The notes: generated by a model from the letters alone, not told the origin. 64,000 nucleotides of DNA from Hymenobacter metallicola (GCF_004745645.1 NZ_SRMB01000001.1:248001-312000), one strand, 5' to 3'. Shown: positions 26,042 through 34,766, numbered from the stretch's first letter. Made by a program: numbers and translations.

Positions 26042-26242
26042 GGACCAGGCGGAAGCCAGCCCCGCTTATTTGAGCGCTTTACCAAGGCCCGGCGGCCCGG
26101 CTTGCGCGGCGGGCCAACCAGAGGTCTGGGGCTGGCGCTCTGCAAGACCATCGTGGACTGGCACGGTGGCACCCTCTACATCGCTAGTGCCGAAGGTCAG
26201 GGCACAATGGTAACCATTGAGCTGCCGCGGGCGTCGGCATAG
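26042..26242 (+). pseudogene. 3' relic of a histidine kinase gene (HATPase domain end)
   Basis: The frame 26042-26242 encodes LFERFTKARRPGLRG, then TRGLGLALCKTIVDWHGG and an EGQGTMVTIELP ending, which match the F box, G2 box and final strands of the intact kinase at 24360-25445 (LFERFTKARRPGLRG, TGLGMSIIKTIVELH, NQGATFFIELP). An in-frame TAG at 26039-26041 and no start, PAS or His box upstream show that the gene is truncated. It lies on the opposite strand to its paralogue. It is probably the remnant of an inverted duplication or of a decayed second kinase. Confidence 0.75.
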
Positions 26243-26488
26243 CGCTGTCCTTACGAGTAAGGCATTCGTGGCCGTGAGAAAACAGCGAAAGGTCTCAAGT
26301 AGCCCCGGTAGGCGGGCTTTGCTTTGGCCTAGCACCTGCCGGGACGTGCATATCCGTTCGGCAACAAGCTGTTCGTCTACATTCCAGGAAAGTAATCTTA
26401 AAAACTGGCCCAAACCACGTCCGTATAGTTCGTTACCAGCGGGGCAGTATCGCCGTAGTTTCACGGTCTGTACTTCTCGTACTTCTCT

Positions 26489-29400
26489 ATGCCTCCTACG
26501 CCGCCAGCTGCTGACAGCCCGTTCAAAGCCTTCTTTGATCTTTCGCCTACGCCGGCTCTTCTGTTGGAGCCCGTCTATGACGCAGCGGGCGAGGTGGTTG
26601 ACTTCAGCTTCTTTCACCTCAACCCGGCCGCGCAACACCTGCTCGAGTTGCCCGCCCAGCCCAGGTTTTCGTACCGGAGCCAGTTTGCCGATGGGGAAAG
26701 CAGCCGGGCATGGGCGCTGCTACAACACACGTTCGGCACGGCCTCTCCGGCGGAGAGCAACGCGAGTAATGGGGCCTTCGGTCTGGACAATACCTATCAG
26801 CTTCGGATAGAGCGAGCAGCCGACCAGTTGTTGGTTCGTTTTACGCCTGACCCGGCGGTGCCCGGCGTAGTGCCAGAGGAAGCCCAAGCGTTAACGCAGG
26901 AGCTCGTAGCCGCGCATCAGGAACTAGAAACGGCCCTCACGCTGGTGGAGCGGGCCCGGGCCGAAGCCGAGCTGCAGCGCCAGCAGTTGCACAGCGTGTT
27001 TGAGCAGGCCCCGGCCATGATCTGCCTCTTGGCCGGGCCACAGCACGTGTTCCAGTTTGTCAACCCGCCCTACCAGGCCCTGGTGGGCAACCGGCCCCTG
27101 GTAGGCAAACCCATTGCCGAGGCCATGCCCGAACTGGCCGGCCAGCCCATCTTCGACTTGCTCGACCAGGTTTACGCGACGGGCGAAACGTTCTACGCAC
27201 ATGAAATGCTCGTGCAGCTCGACCACCAGAACGAGGGGCTCCAGGAGTTGGAGAAGCGTTACTACAACTTCATCTACCAAGCGCGGCGGGATGTGGCGGG
27301 CGTAATTGACGGCATCCTGGTCTTTGCCTACGAGGTTTCGGCGCAGGTGCTGGCGCGGCAGCAGGCTGAAGAGGCCCACAAGCAAGTACAGGCGCTGAAT
27401 GAGGAATTGGCCGCCATCAACGAAGAATTGCAGGCCGCCAACGAAGAGTACTCAGCCGCCAATGAGGCTTTAAGCCAGGTGCAGCAGGAGCTCGTGGCCC
27501 TCAACCAGCAGCTCGAAGCGCGGGTATCGGAGCGTACCCGCCAGATTCAGGAGCAAAGCGGCCGCCTGGAGCGCCTGATTAAGGAAGCCCCCGCTGCCAT
27601 TGTCGTGCTAGACGGGCCGGAGTGGGTAGTCGAGCTGCTAAACCCGGAGTACGAAGCTCTGTTTCCCGACCGGAACCTCGGGGGAAAGCCTATTTTGGAG
27701 GGGCTGCCGGAGCTCGTCGAGGGGCCCGGCGCCGCGCTGCTCCGCCAGGTGTATGAAACCGGGGTGACCTTCGAGGGCCGCGAAGTGCTTATGCCCTTTG
27801 CCCGCCCCGGTGGTGACGAGCTGGAAGAGCGCTACTTCGACTTTATCTACCAAGCCCGCCACGACTCGGCCGGCCACATTAATGGCTTGGTCGTGTTCGG
27901 CTTTGAGGTTACGGACAAGGTGCGGAGCCGCCAGCAGGCGGTGGCCCTGCAAGCGGAGCTGCTAGCTGCTGCCGAGCGCCAGGTGCAGGAGCGCGAAACC
28001 CTCTACCAGGTCTTTGCCATGACTCCCGCGGCCATTTGTATTCAACGAGGCCCGGAGCACCGCTATACCTACGCCAACCAGGCCTATTATGACTTTTTCC
28101 CCGGGCGGCCGCTGCTGGGCCGCTCCGTCGCCGAGGCCTTGCCCGAAACGGTGGAAAGTGGGGTAGTGGACTTGCTGGACCACGTGTACCGCACCGGCGA
28201 AACCTATTACGGCAACGAGCTGCCCCTGCTCATCGCCCAACCCGATGGCTCGTTGCGGCAGATGTACTTTACCTTTACCTACCAGGCCTACCGGGAAAAC
28301 GGCCAGATTGTGGGCATTTCGACCTTTGCCTACAACGTGGCCGAGCAGGTAGAGGCTCGTCAGGAGCGCGACGCGTACCAGCAGCAGCTACAGGAACTCT
28401 TCCTGCAAGCCCCGGCGCCAATTGTTATTCTGGATGGCCCGGAGCTGGTATTCCAATTGGTGAACCCGGCCTACCAGCGCATTTTTCCGGGGCGGGAGCT
28501 GGCCGGCAAGCCCCTGCTCGAAGCCCTGCCCGAGTTGGTCGGCACCCCGATTCCGGACCTGTTTCAGCGGGTATATCAGACCGGGGAGCCGGTTACGGTG
28601 CGCGAGTTACCGCTGATGATGGCCCGCTACGAAGGAGCCCCGCCCGAAGAAATCTACTGGACCTTTACCTACCAGGCCCGCCGCGACGGACAAGGCCGCA
28701 TTGATGGCGTGCGCGTCTTTGCCCACGACGTGACCGAGCAGGTGCACACCCGGCGGCAGGTAGAAGCTACCGCCGAGCGGCTGCGCCTGCTGACCGACGC
28801 CTTGCCCGTACTCATTAGCTACGTCGACCGGGAGCGGCGCTATCAGTTTACCAACGAAGCCTACCGGACCTGGTTCAACCAAAACCCGGCCGCCTTGCTC
28901 GGGCGGCCGGCCCGGGAGATTATCGGGGAGGAGGCGTATGCCGTGGTGGTGCCCTACATGGACCGGGCCCTGGCCGGGGAGCGGCTGTCTTTTACCGCCC
29001 GGATGCCCTACCGAGAAGACTTGGTGAAGTATATCCAAACGGACTATATTCCGGAGGTGCGGGCGGGCGAGGTCATTGGCTTCTACACGCTCGTAGCGGA
29101 TATTACCGAGCAGGTGAAGGCGCGTGAGCAGGTACAGGGGCTGAATGAAGAATTGGCCGCCATCAATGAGGAGTTGCAGGCCTCCAACAAGGAACTGCTG
29201 GTAACTAATCAGCAGCTAACCCGCACCAACATCGATTTGGATACCTTCATCTACACCGCCTCCCACGACTTAAAGCAACCCATTGCGAATATCGAAGGGA
29301 TTCTGCTGGCCCTGCGCGAGCATCTGCGGGAGATAGAGCCCCTGCAGAACGATGTCCTGGTCGCGCAGTTGCTGGGTATGCTGCAGCAGACGGTCACGCG

Positions 29401-29911
29401 CTTCCAACTCACTATCACCCAGCTCACGGATATTACCAAACTACAGCTAGCCCATACGGGTCCCGCCGAGGCCGTCGAGCTAGCCGCCGTGGTCGAAGAA
29501 GTGCTGCACGACCTGGCCCCGGCCATCCAGGCTGCCAAGGCCGAGGTAGAGGTAAAGGTGCCGCCGGGGCTGCTCGTCTCCTTTTCCCCGGCCAATCTGC
29601 GCTCTATTGTCTATAACCTGCTCAGCAATGCGGTGAAGTATCGCTCGCCCGACCGTCCTGCGCGGGTGTGGGTGCGGGCCGTGCGCACCGACCAAGCCGT
29701 CCTTTTCACCGTACAAGACAATGGCTTAGGGGTGAGTGAACTGCAGCAACGCCAACTTTTCGGGCTCTTTCAGCGGCTCCATACGCATGTAGAAGGCACG
29801 GGCGTAGGGCTCTACATTGTTAAGCGCCTGCTGGAAAACGCCGGGGGCAGTATCACCATCCACAGCCAACCCGACGCGGGCGCCACGTTTACCGTATCCT
29901 TTCCCGGCTAA
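26489..29911 (+). CDS. Multi-PAS (about six) sensor histidine kinase
   Basis: 1140 residues, soluble. After an N-terminal PAS-like region (about 10-115), a helical linker leads to four very similar PAS modules (near 165-285, 360-480, 505-625, 635-755), each with a core such as QFVNPPYQALVG or FQLVNPAYQRIF and ending YQARRD...VFAYEV. A sixth PAS (about 770-890) differs. Coiled-coil linkers carry the repeated LNEELAAINEELQA. The kinase core has H926 in TASHDLKQPI, N box NLLSNAVKY, G1 VQDNGLGV and G2 GTGVGLYIVKRLL. It is followed 36 bp later by a response regulator, its likely partner. Confidence 0.92.
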   Translation: MPPTPPAADSPFKAFFDLSPTPALLLEPVYDAAGEVVDFSFFHLNPAAQHLLELPAQPRFSYRSQFADGESSRAWALLQHTFGTASPAESNASNGAFGLDNTYQLRIERAADQLLVRFTPDPAVPGVVPEEAQALTQELVAAHQELETALTLVERARAEAELQRQQLHSVFEQAPAMICLLAGPQHVFQFVNPPYQALVGNRPLVGKPIAEAMPELAGQPIFDLLDQVYATGETFYAHEMLVQLDHQNEGLQELEKRYYNFIYQARRDVAGVIDGILVFAYEVSAQVLARQQAEEAHKQVQALNEELAAINEELQAANEEYSAANEALSQVQQELVALNQQLEARVSERTRQIQEQSGRLERLIKEAPAAIVVLDGPEWVVELLNPEYEALFPDRNLGGKPILEGLPELVEGPGAALLRQVYETGVTFEGREVLMPFARPGGDELEERYFDFIYQARHDSAGHINGLVVFGFEVTDKVRSRQQAVALQAELLAAAERQVQERETLYQVFAMTPAAICIQRGPEHRYTYANQAYYDFFPGRPLLGRSVAEALPETVESGVVDLLDHVYRTGETYYGNELPLLIAQPDGSLRQMYFTFTYQAYRENGQIVGISTFAYNVAEQVEARQERDAYQQQLQELFLQAPAPIVILDGPELVFQLVNPAYQRIFPGRELAGKPLLEALPELVGTPIPDLFQRVYQTGEPVTVRELPLMMARYEGAPPEEIYWTFTYQARRDGQGRIDGVRVFAHDVTEQVHTRRQVEATAERLRLLTDALPVLISYVDRERRYQFTNEAYRTWFNQNPAALLGRPAREIIGEEAYAVVVPYMDRALAGERLSFTARMPYREDLVKYIQTDYIPEVRAGEVIGFYTLVADITEQVKAREQVQGLNEELAAINEELQASNKELLVTNQQLTRTNIDLDTFIYTASHDLKQPIANIEGILLALREHLREIEPLQNDVLVAQLLGMLQQTVTRFQLTITQLTDITKLQLAHTGPAEAVELAAVVEEVLHDLAPAIQAAKAEVEVKVPPGLLVSFSPANLRSIVYNLLSNAVKYRSPDRPARVWVRAVRTDQAVLFTVQDNGLGVSELQQRQLFGLFQRLHTHVEGTGVGLYIVKRLLENAGGSITIHSQPDAGATFTVSFPG

Positions 29912-29947
29912 GGCCCGCAACCTTTCTATTCCTTTTGTATTCTCTGT

Positions 29948-30382
29948 ATGGCCCTGCTTTCCAGTGTGCTGCTTGTTGATGACAATAGCACGACGAATTT
30001 CTTACATAAACTGCTGCTCGACAAGATGGGGGTGAGCCAGCAGGTGTTTGTTGCGGAGAATGGGGAGCAGGCGCTGCGTGCCCTGGTTCAGTTATGCAGC
30101 AACAACGAAGAAGCCACTTGCCCGCAGCTTATTTTCCTGGATATGAACATGCCCGTGCTCAACGGCCTGGGCTTTCTGGAAGCTTACACCCACCTGCCCC
30201 TGGCCCAACGCCAAGCTATTGTTATCGTGATGCTCACCACGTCGCTGCACGAGCGGGATATGGCCCGGGCCCGCGAACTGCCCGTTGCAGGTTTTTTGAC
30301 CAAGCCCTTAACCACGGAGAAAGTAAAGGCGCTGCTCGCCCAGCATTTTCCCTTGGCTGCCTCTAGTGAGGGAGGGGCGTAG
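29948..30382 (+). CDS. Single-domain response regulator (CheY-like)
   Basis: 144 residues forming one receiver domain and no output domain. The acidic pair is in LLVDDN, the phospho-acceptor is D65 in IFLDMNMP, the switch Thr is in MLTTSLH and the invariant Lys is in LTKPL. It follows the multi-PAS kinase by 36 bp and is surely its partner. Without an output domain it probably acts by protein contact or in a phosphorelay. Confidence 0.92.
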   Translation: MALLSSVLLVDDNSTTNFLHKLLLDKMGVSQQVFVAENGEQALRALVQLCSNNEEATCPQLIFLDMNMPVLNGLGFLEAYTHLPLAQRQAIVIVMLTTSLHERDMARARELPVAGFLTKPLTTEKVKALLAQHFPLAASSEGGA

Positions 30383-30475
30383 GGCCCGCTACGAGTTGGC
30401 TCGGCGGCAAAGCGCGGCCGGCAGTGGCAACGGCAATATTCATTCCGTGTGGAGTCGTCAGGTCGTCTGTAAGCC

Positions 30476-30625
30476 ATTAAAGCCGTTGTGGTCCCTCTCG
30501 TAATCCTGCTTATGGCTTGTGATAAAAGCGACGAAGGCGCGCTCCGGCGCTTCCAACGCTTTTTGTTGACCAATACCTATTCCGTAGATAGTGCGGTATT
30601 AAGTTGCTTACTCAGTGGTGGCTAG
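30476..30625 (+). CDS. Possible very small lipoprotein or degraded lipoprotein gene without an ATG
   Basis: A 49-codon frame encodes KAVVVPLVILLMACDKSDE, an excellent lipoprotein signal with lipobox LMAC, followed by about 30 residues. No ATG is available before the signal: the frame would start at ATT 30476 or GTG 30488. Either it is a real small lipoprotein with a rare start or the 5' end of a decayed gene. Nothing matches beyond the stop. Confidence 0.25.
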   Translation: MKAVVVPLVILLMACDKSDEGALRRFQRFLLTNTYSVDSAVLSCLLSGG

Positions 30626-31493
30626 CTCGTATAAGGCCCGGCGCTTGCCCTGTTACAGCTGCTGGTAATACACTTAAGGCAGCATGCAAGAAATGGCGGC
30701 CATAGATTTTCGGTGGGGAGATATGCGGGAAAAGGCTGACCGGCAGCACTGTCCGCGTGAGGAAGGAAAACGAGAAAGGTGAGAAGCAAGTGTTGCCGCA
30801 CGTGAGCTACTAGAGCGTTCGGTGCAAGGAGCCATTAATTACCCCTTGTTTGTACAACCGGGGTAGCAGGCAGTCGGGGAGTAAATAGCCTCAACTGCTC
30901 CGGGCTGGCACATTGCATGTCACGTCGAGCAGTGGCGTTGGTGAAGCCGCACACCTTCCGCAGGTAGTCACGTTCCTCGATGAACAGCACGTTTGTGCCA
31001 AGGGCCGCGCCAGCAGTGGTTTTGAGACCCGTGTGGGAGAGGATGCCATTAAGGGCAGCTGGGTACATTTAATAGGTGCCCTAGGCAGGGCCGATGGCTT
31101 CGGTACTACTGGCCGAATAATGTTGTTGGGCGCATCGTCCTCGTGTCGCCCAACTATAAGTGTGAATTGTTGCCACGCGTAACAGTTAGCTGTGCATCCT
31201 GCTACAATACGGTCAGTCGTAGTCTCAGCCTTTTTCCTTCAATAACGAGTAATGTAACCTTACTGGGGCGCCTGCAGAACTAGTTTGCGGCTTGCGCTTC
31301 ACGCACCTGGCCACGGTTGCGGCTTACGCTTATTTACTGACTCCTAAGCCCATTACTAGCCAGCCCTATCCCACATGACTCGACTTCTGAGCTACCAAAG
31401 CGGAAGCAAGCCGCGTCATTTAAAAGTAGATCTGTAAATGTGCTAGTAATTTCTTAGACTTATGCTTCTATAAGCTTATGTGTTATATACTAG
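30626..31493. other. 870-bp region without confident genes at the left edge of the AT-rich island
   Basis: The only decent frame is 30835-31068 (-), listed separately. Near 31260-31377 (+) a stretch of about 40 codons (LRFTHLATVAAYAYLL) looks faintly protein-like but has no start. From about 31400 the sequence becomes AT-rich, leading into the peptide biosynthesis island. Confidence 0.3.
30835..31068 (-). CDS. Doubtful small hypothetical protein
   Basis: 77 residues with an ATG start and normal composition (LFIEERDYLRKVCGFTNAT). No family is recognised and no upstream promoter is evident. It may be a real gene, or a fragment of an inactivated one in this decayed region. Confidence 0.25.
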   Translation of the reverse strand: MYPAALNGILSHTGLKTTAGAALGTNVLFIEERDYLRKVCGFTNATARRDMQCASPEQLRLFTPRLPATPVVQTRGN

Positions 31494-32645
31494 ATGAAAA
31501 CGTTATTCAGATTTATCGTGGCGGCGCTCCTCTTTCTGCTGAGCGTGGGCGTGGGCAGAGTAGCCCGTTCATATGCCGCAACTCCTGGGAAATGGCCCCT
31601 GTGGCAGGTAGGCTTGGTTTTATTGCTGCTGCCTCTGGCTTGGATGCTTGCCGTATTGGTACATGAGCTAGGCCATAGCCTGGCAGGCCGATGGCAGGGT
31701 TTTCGGTTTCAGTGGCTTGTCGTTGGTCCTTGCAAGTGGCAGCAGATAAAGGGTCGGTTGCATTTTTGCTGGAACACTAACCTCGGTATGGCTGGCGGTA
31801 TGACACTCAGTGTGCCGCTGGATGGGCATGATCTACGCCGGCGTTACATTATCTATAGTGCAGCAGGACCATTGGCTAGTTTAATGTGGGCAGTTCTGGC
31901 GTTAGGAATTCAAGCGCTTTTGCCTGCCTCTGTCCAGACACAGCCTAGTAGTATTGGCCTGGCGATGAGTGGCGCAGTTTCCCTGCTGCTTGCTTGCTTC
32001 ACGTTAGTGCCTGTCCACTCCGCGGGCGTTGCTAGCGACGGAGCAAAGGTGCTGAAGCTGTGGCGCAATACTCCGGCGGGTCAGCTTGAAATAACGCTAC
32101 TTTCCGTTGTAGGACGCTCCGTGGCAGGCGTGCGCCCACGCGAGTTGCCCCTAGCTGACCTTGAAGCCGCCGCCAGCTTACCCTTTTCATTGTCTGCTAA
32201 GCTCTACGTATACCATTATCTATACTTGGCGGCTCTCGATAAAGGTCTTGTTGCCAAAGCCGGCTACTATCTGTCGGCTTGCCGACAAGATATTGCTCAA
32301 ATACCTGTTGCCATGCATAGTGCTATATGGCTAGAGTCGGCGTTCTTTGCGGCGGCCTATGAGCACGATTTGTCAGCCGCACGGGCATTCTTGGCACGGG
32401 CAAGCCAGTCCTCTCTTACTCCCGCCGATGTACTTCCCCGAGTGGCTGCCGCCCAGGCTCGCTTAGTTGGTGATGCCCCCAGTGCGAGTATTCAAGCTCA
32501 GCTTGCTTTACGTCAGCTACACTATAACATTGACAAAGGCAGTTGTCGCTTTTACGCTGATTGGCTGAACGGGACGGTGCAATGGGCCGCTCATCTGCAA
32601 CACAGCAACTCTCAGATAAAGAAGAACGAGGCAGTACCTCACTAA
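31494..32645 (+). CDS. M50-type (site-2-protease-like) membrane zinc metallopeptidase
   Basis: 383 residues. Two N-terminal helices (about 5-22 and 36-60) carry the zinc motif HELGH (H57-H61) inside the membrane, as in site-2 proteases. Two further helices lie near 125-145 and 150-175. SDGAKVL with D182 is the likely third zinc ligand, in the place of the family's LDG motif. The C-terminal ~170 residues are soluble and helical, unlike typical S2P, and may bind substrate. It is the first gene of the RiPP island, 273 bp before the precursor genes. In this context it could remove leader residues, process an immunity or sensor protein, or protect the producer; the role is inferred. Confidence 0.8.
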   Translation: MKTLFRFIVAALLFLLSVGVGRVARSYAATPGKWPLWQVGLVLLLLPLAWMLAVLVHELGHSLAGRWQGFRFQWLVVGPCKWQQIKGRLHFCWNTNLGMAGGMTLSVPLDGHDLRRRYIIYSAAGPLASLMWAVLALGIQALLPASVQTQPSSIGLAMSGAVSLLLACFTLVPVHSAGVASDGAKVLKLWRNTPAGQLEITLLSVVGRSVAGVRPRELPLADLEAAASLPFSLSAKLYVYHYLYLAALDKGLVAKAGYYLSACRQDIAQIPVAMHSAIWLESAFFAAAYEHDLSAARAFLARASQSSLTPADVLPRVAAAQARLVGDAPSASIQAQLALRQLHYNIDKGSCRFYADWLNGTVQWAAHLQHSNSQIKKNEAVPH

Positions 32646-32856
32646 TTACATATGTATTCTAGTGTTTCGTTTAAATAAGGTCGAAAGCGCAGAAATCCAT
32701 AGTGTAAATCTATACCTGCTAACATATTTAATTACTGACGAGGTGGCGGCCTGTGAAAATATTTATGACTACCTGTCACTAAGCAGTAAATAATTAGTTA
32801 AGCTGTTACTTGAAAAGTTATATAAATTATTTTTTTTTTAAAAATCGCTCAAAAGT

Positions 32857-32888
32857 TTTGGTTTCATTTACTTCATCCAGTATGTTTG
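32857..32888 (+). promoter_or_regulatory. Consensus promoter for the two precursor-peptide genes
   Basis: TTTG (32857-32860), a 20-base spacer and TATGTTTG (32881-32888) are a perfect match to the Bacteroidota consensus. The start codon of the first precursor lies 30 bp further on. The upstream region is very AT-rich with a run of ten T. So the precursors have their own promoter, separate from the M50 gene. Confidence 0.75.
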
Positions 32889-32918
32889 ATACATCCATTC
32901 ACCATTACAAAAAACATT

Positions 32919-33122
32919 ATGAACAATTTATCACAAGTTCACTTCGGTGGACAAACCGCTCTGTTTGAAAAGCGTGCTATCGTTGAATTGTCTCTTGACG
33001 AGATGATGCAAATTGATGGTGGTACAACCCCAGCTTGTGTAGCTGTTGGCGCCACTGCTGCTATTTTCTGGACTGGTGTTCAGATTGGTCGCGCAATTTA
33101 CGACGCAACTCACGCTGACTAA
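32919..33122 (+). CDS. Double-glycine RiPP/bacteriocin precursor peptide 1
   Basis: 67 residues from ATG 32919 (a TTG 33 bases upstream is in frame but less likely). A 35-residue leader ends in ELSLDEMMQIDGG, the classic double-glycine processing site cut by C39 peptidases. The predicted core is 32 residues: it starts TTPAC, contains one Cys, four further hydroxy residues, a hydrophobic helix and GVQIG (a GxxxG motif). The leader is close to that of the next gene. The C39-ABC exporter at 35485 is the expected processing enzyme, and the LanB at 37990 could dehydrate Thr residues. Core sequences of this kind resemble class IIb two-peptide bacteriocins. Confidence 0.9.
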   Translation: MNNLSQVHFGGQTALFEKRAIVELSLDEMMQIDGGTTPACVAVGATAAIFWTGVQIGRAIYDATHAD

Positions 33123-33254
33123 ATAAATACTTGGCCTATACCAGAAGCAATATCTGGTGATAAAATGGTCAATGTGTTGTGAGTATTATTATTAAAAGCG
33201 GATGCTGAAAAGCTTTGATAGAGTAAGCGTTAAGAATACTTAAATTACAATCCT

Positions 33255-33461
33255 GTGAACTCAAATTACACTTTCGCCCCTGCTACCGAATCAATGTTCG
33301 AATCGCGTACTATTGTTGAGCTGTCTGAACTCGAGATGATGCAAATCGACGGTGGCACGACTCCAGTATGCGCTGCTGCTGTGGCTTCGTCAAACTGGTG
33401 CATCGCTGGCGGCGTACTGCTGGCAGGTGTTGTAGTTGGCTACTTCGCAGAAGCTAACTAA
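33255..33461 (+). CDS. Double-glycine RiPP/bacteriocin precursor peptide 2
   Basis: 68 residues from GTG 33255; aligning its leader with precursor 1 supports this start over ATG 33294. The leader ends ELSELEMMQIDGG. The predicted 34-residue core starts TTPVC, has two Cys (positions 5 and 15), two Ser and two Thr, then a glycine-rich hydrophobic helix with GVVVG (GxxxG). It is a paralogue of precursor 1, probably co-transcribed with it (132-bp gap), and ends at a long hairpin terminator. The pair would fit a two-component antimicrobial. Confidence 0.9.
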   Translation: MNSNYTFAPATESMFESRTIVELSELEMMQIDGGTTPVCAAAVASSNWCIAGGVLLAGVVVGYFAEAN

Positions 33462-33472
33462 TACCTTACTGG

Positions 33473-33531
33473 TACTAGATTATAAAAGAAGCACTGCAAG
33501 CAACTTGCAGTGCTTCTTTTATAATCTAGTA
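33473..33531. terminator. 28-bp hairpin terminator isolating the precursor genes from the export genes
   Basis: Arms 33473-33500 and 33504-33531 pair perfectly around a 3-base loop; the second arm contains CTTCTTTTATAA. It should stop most transcripts after the precursors, allowing high precursor expression without the same level of exporter. Confidence 0.9.
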
Positions 33532-33608
33532 TTGCGTAAATGATAAATATTTTGTAAGTTCAGGTCTTAAATAAACTATGTTATCAGTCTTTTTAAATTA
33601 GGCTTGTT

Positions 33609-34766
33609 ATGAATAACAAACATATACCTGAATTAGATGATATGAAGAATAACCAGTTTGGTTATTTACAGAAATTGTCTCGACCTTCCAATGCATTTTA
33701 TAATTTTATTCTAATTACAGTTATTTTAATAATTATAGCTCTGCCATTTATCTCGATAGAAGTAACTACGTCATCGCCTGCCTCTATACAAACCAACAAG
33801 CATCAGCAGACTATCTACTCGCCCTTATCTGGTAAAATAGCGACTCTTAAAATAGAGAATAACCGTCCAGTTAAAAAAGGGGATACCCTTCTTGTATTAG
33901 ATGATGCTCATATCATAAACGAAATAGAGCTATTAAAGGATAGGAAGGCAGTTATTGAGCAAAATATGCACGATATCACAATCCTACAGAATAACCTGAA
34001 GGATGTGAGGCCACTAATGTTGTATACAACACAATATCAATCACAGTATGCTCACTACATAGAGCAAAAATCCTTGTTGTCAGCAAAGTTTGACAATGCA
34101 GAACGCGCCTATTTGCGTTATTCAGATCTATTCAAACAAAAAGTCATTCCCTCAAGTGAATACGAAAAGTATGAGTTAGATCATAAGCAAGCGCAGATCG
34201 ACCTCAAGATTCTTGAGACAACCACTCGGTCTCAATGGCAAACGGATAAATATTCTCTGCGGCAAGAGCTTGACAATCTAGCCGTAAGAGAAGCCCAGCA
34301 GCGAGAACTACTTACTAAGAGCGTAGTTGTTGCAAATATGTCCGGCACAGGGTACAACGCCGAAGGCATTCAATCAGGCACTTTCGTGCAGGGAGGACAG
34401 AAGATTGCAGAAATAATACCGGACAATGATTTAATTGCAATCTGTTTGATTTCACCAAAGGATATTGGATTCATCAAAGAAAATCAAAAGGTCCGCTTGC
34501 AAATAGATGCTTACAATTACTATGATTGGGGAACAATCAATGGATCAGTTTTAGAAATAGTAAAGGACGTAAGCATTGTAGATAACCAACCCTTCTACGT
34601 TGTTCATTGCAAAGCTGACAAAACATTCCTAACCCTAAAAAGCGGATACAGAGGTAATCTGCTTAAAGGAATGACTGGAAGAGCTAATTTTGTTCTAACA
34701 AATAGAACCCTATGGCAGCTTTTGTTCACTAACATTAATGAGTGGCTGGATCCAAAGCAGGATTAG
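33609..34766 (+). CDS. HlyD-family membrane fusion protein of the peptide exporter
   Basis: 385 residues. A cytoplasmic N-terminus and one membrane helix (about 32-50) are followed by a barrel-sandwich half motif (YSPLSGKIATLKIE), a long coiled coil (about 100-215), and the second half with GTFVQGGQKIAEIIP. This is the adaptor that couples the inner-membrane C39 ABC transporter (35485) to an outer-membrane channel in Gram-negative type I export. No TolC-like gene is in the window, so the channel is encoded elsewhere. Strongly AT-rich, in keeping with the island. Confidence 0.9.
   Translation: MNNKHIPELDDMKNNQFGYLQKLSRPSNAFYNFILITVILIIIALPFISIEVTTSSPASIQTNKHQQTIYSPLSGKIATLKIENNRPVKKGDTLLVLDDAHIINEIELLKDRKAVIEQNMHDITILQNNLKDVRPLMLYTTQYQSQYAHYIEQKSLLSAKFDNAERAYLRYSDLFKQKVIPSSEYEKYELDHKQAQIDLKILETTTRSQWQTDKYSLRQELDNLAVREAQQRELLTKSVVVANMSGTGYNAEGIQSGTFVQGGQKIAEIIPDNDLIAICLISPKDIGFIKENQKVRLQIDAYNYYDWGTINGSVLEIVKDVSIVDNQPFYVVHCKADKTFLTLKSGYRGNLLKGMTGRANFVLTNRTLWQLLFTNINEWLDPKQD

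Noticed and set aside
26066..26638. 190-codon minus-strand frame
   Set aside because: Overlaps the kinase relic and the start of the multi-PAS kinase on the other strand and is Arg-rich and unordered.
30840..31380. Possible transposase or phage remnant at the left edge of the RiPP island
   Set aside because: Short protein-like stretches exist but no catalytic motif, inverted repeat or target duplication could be found.
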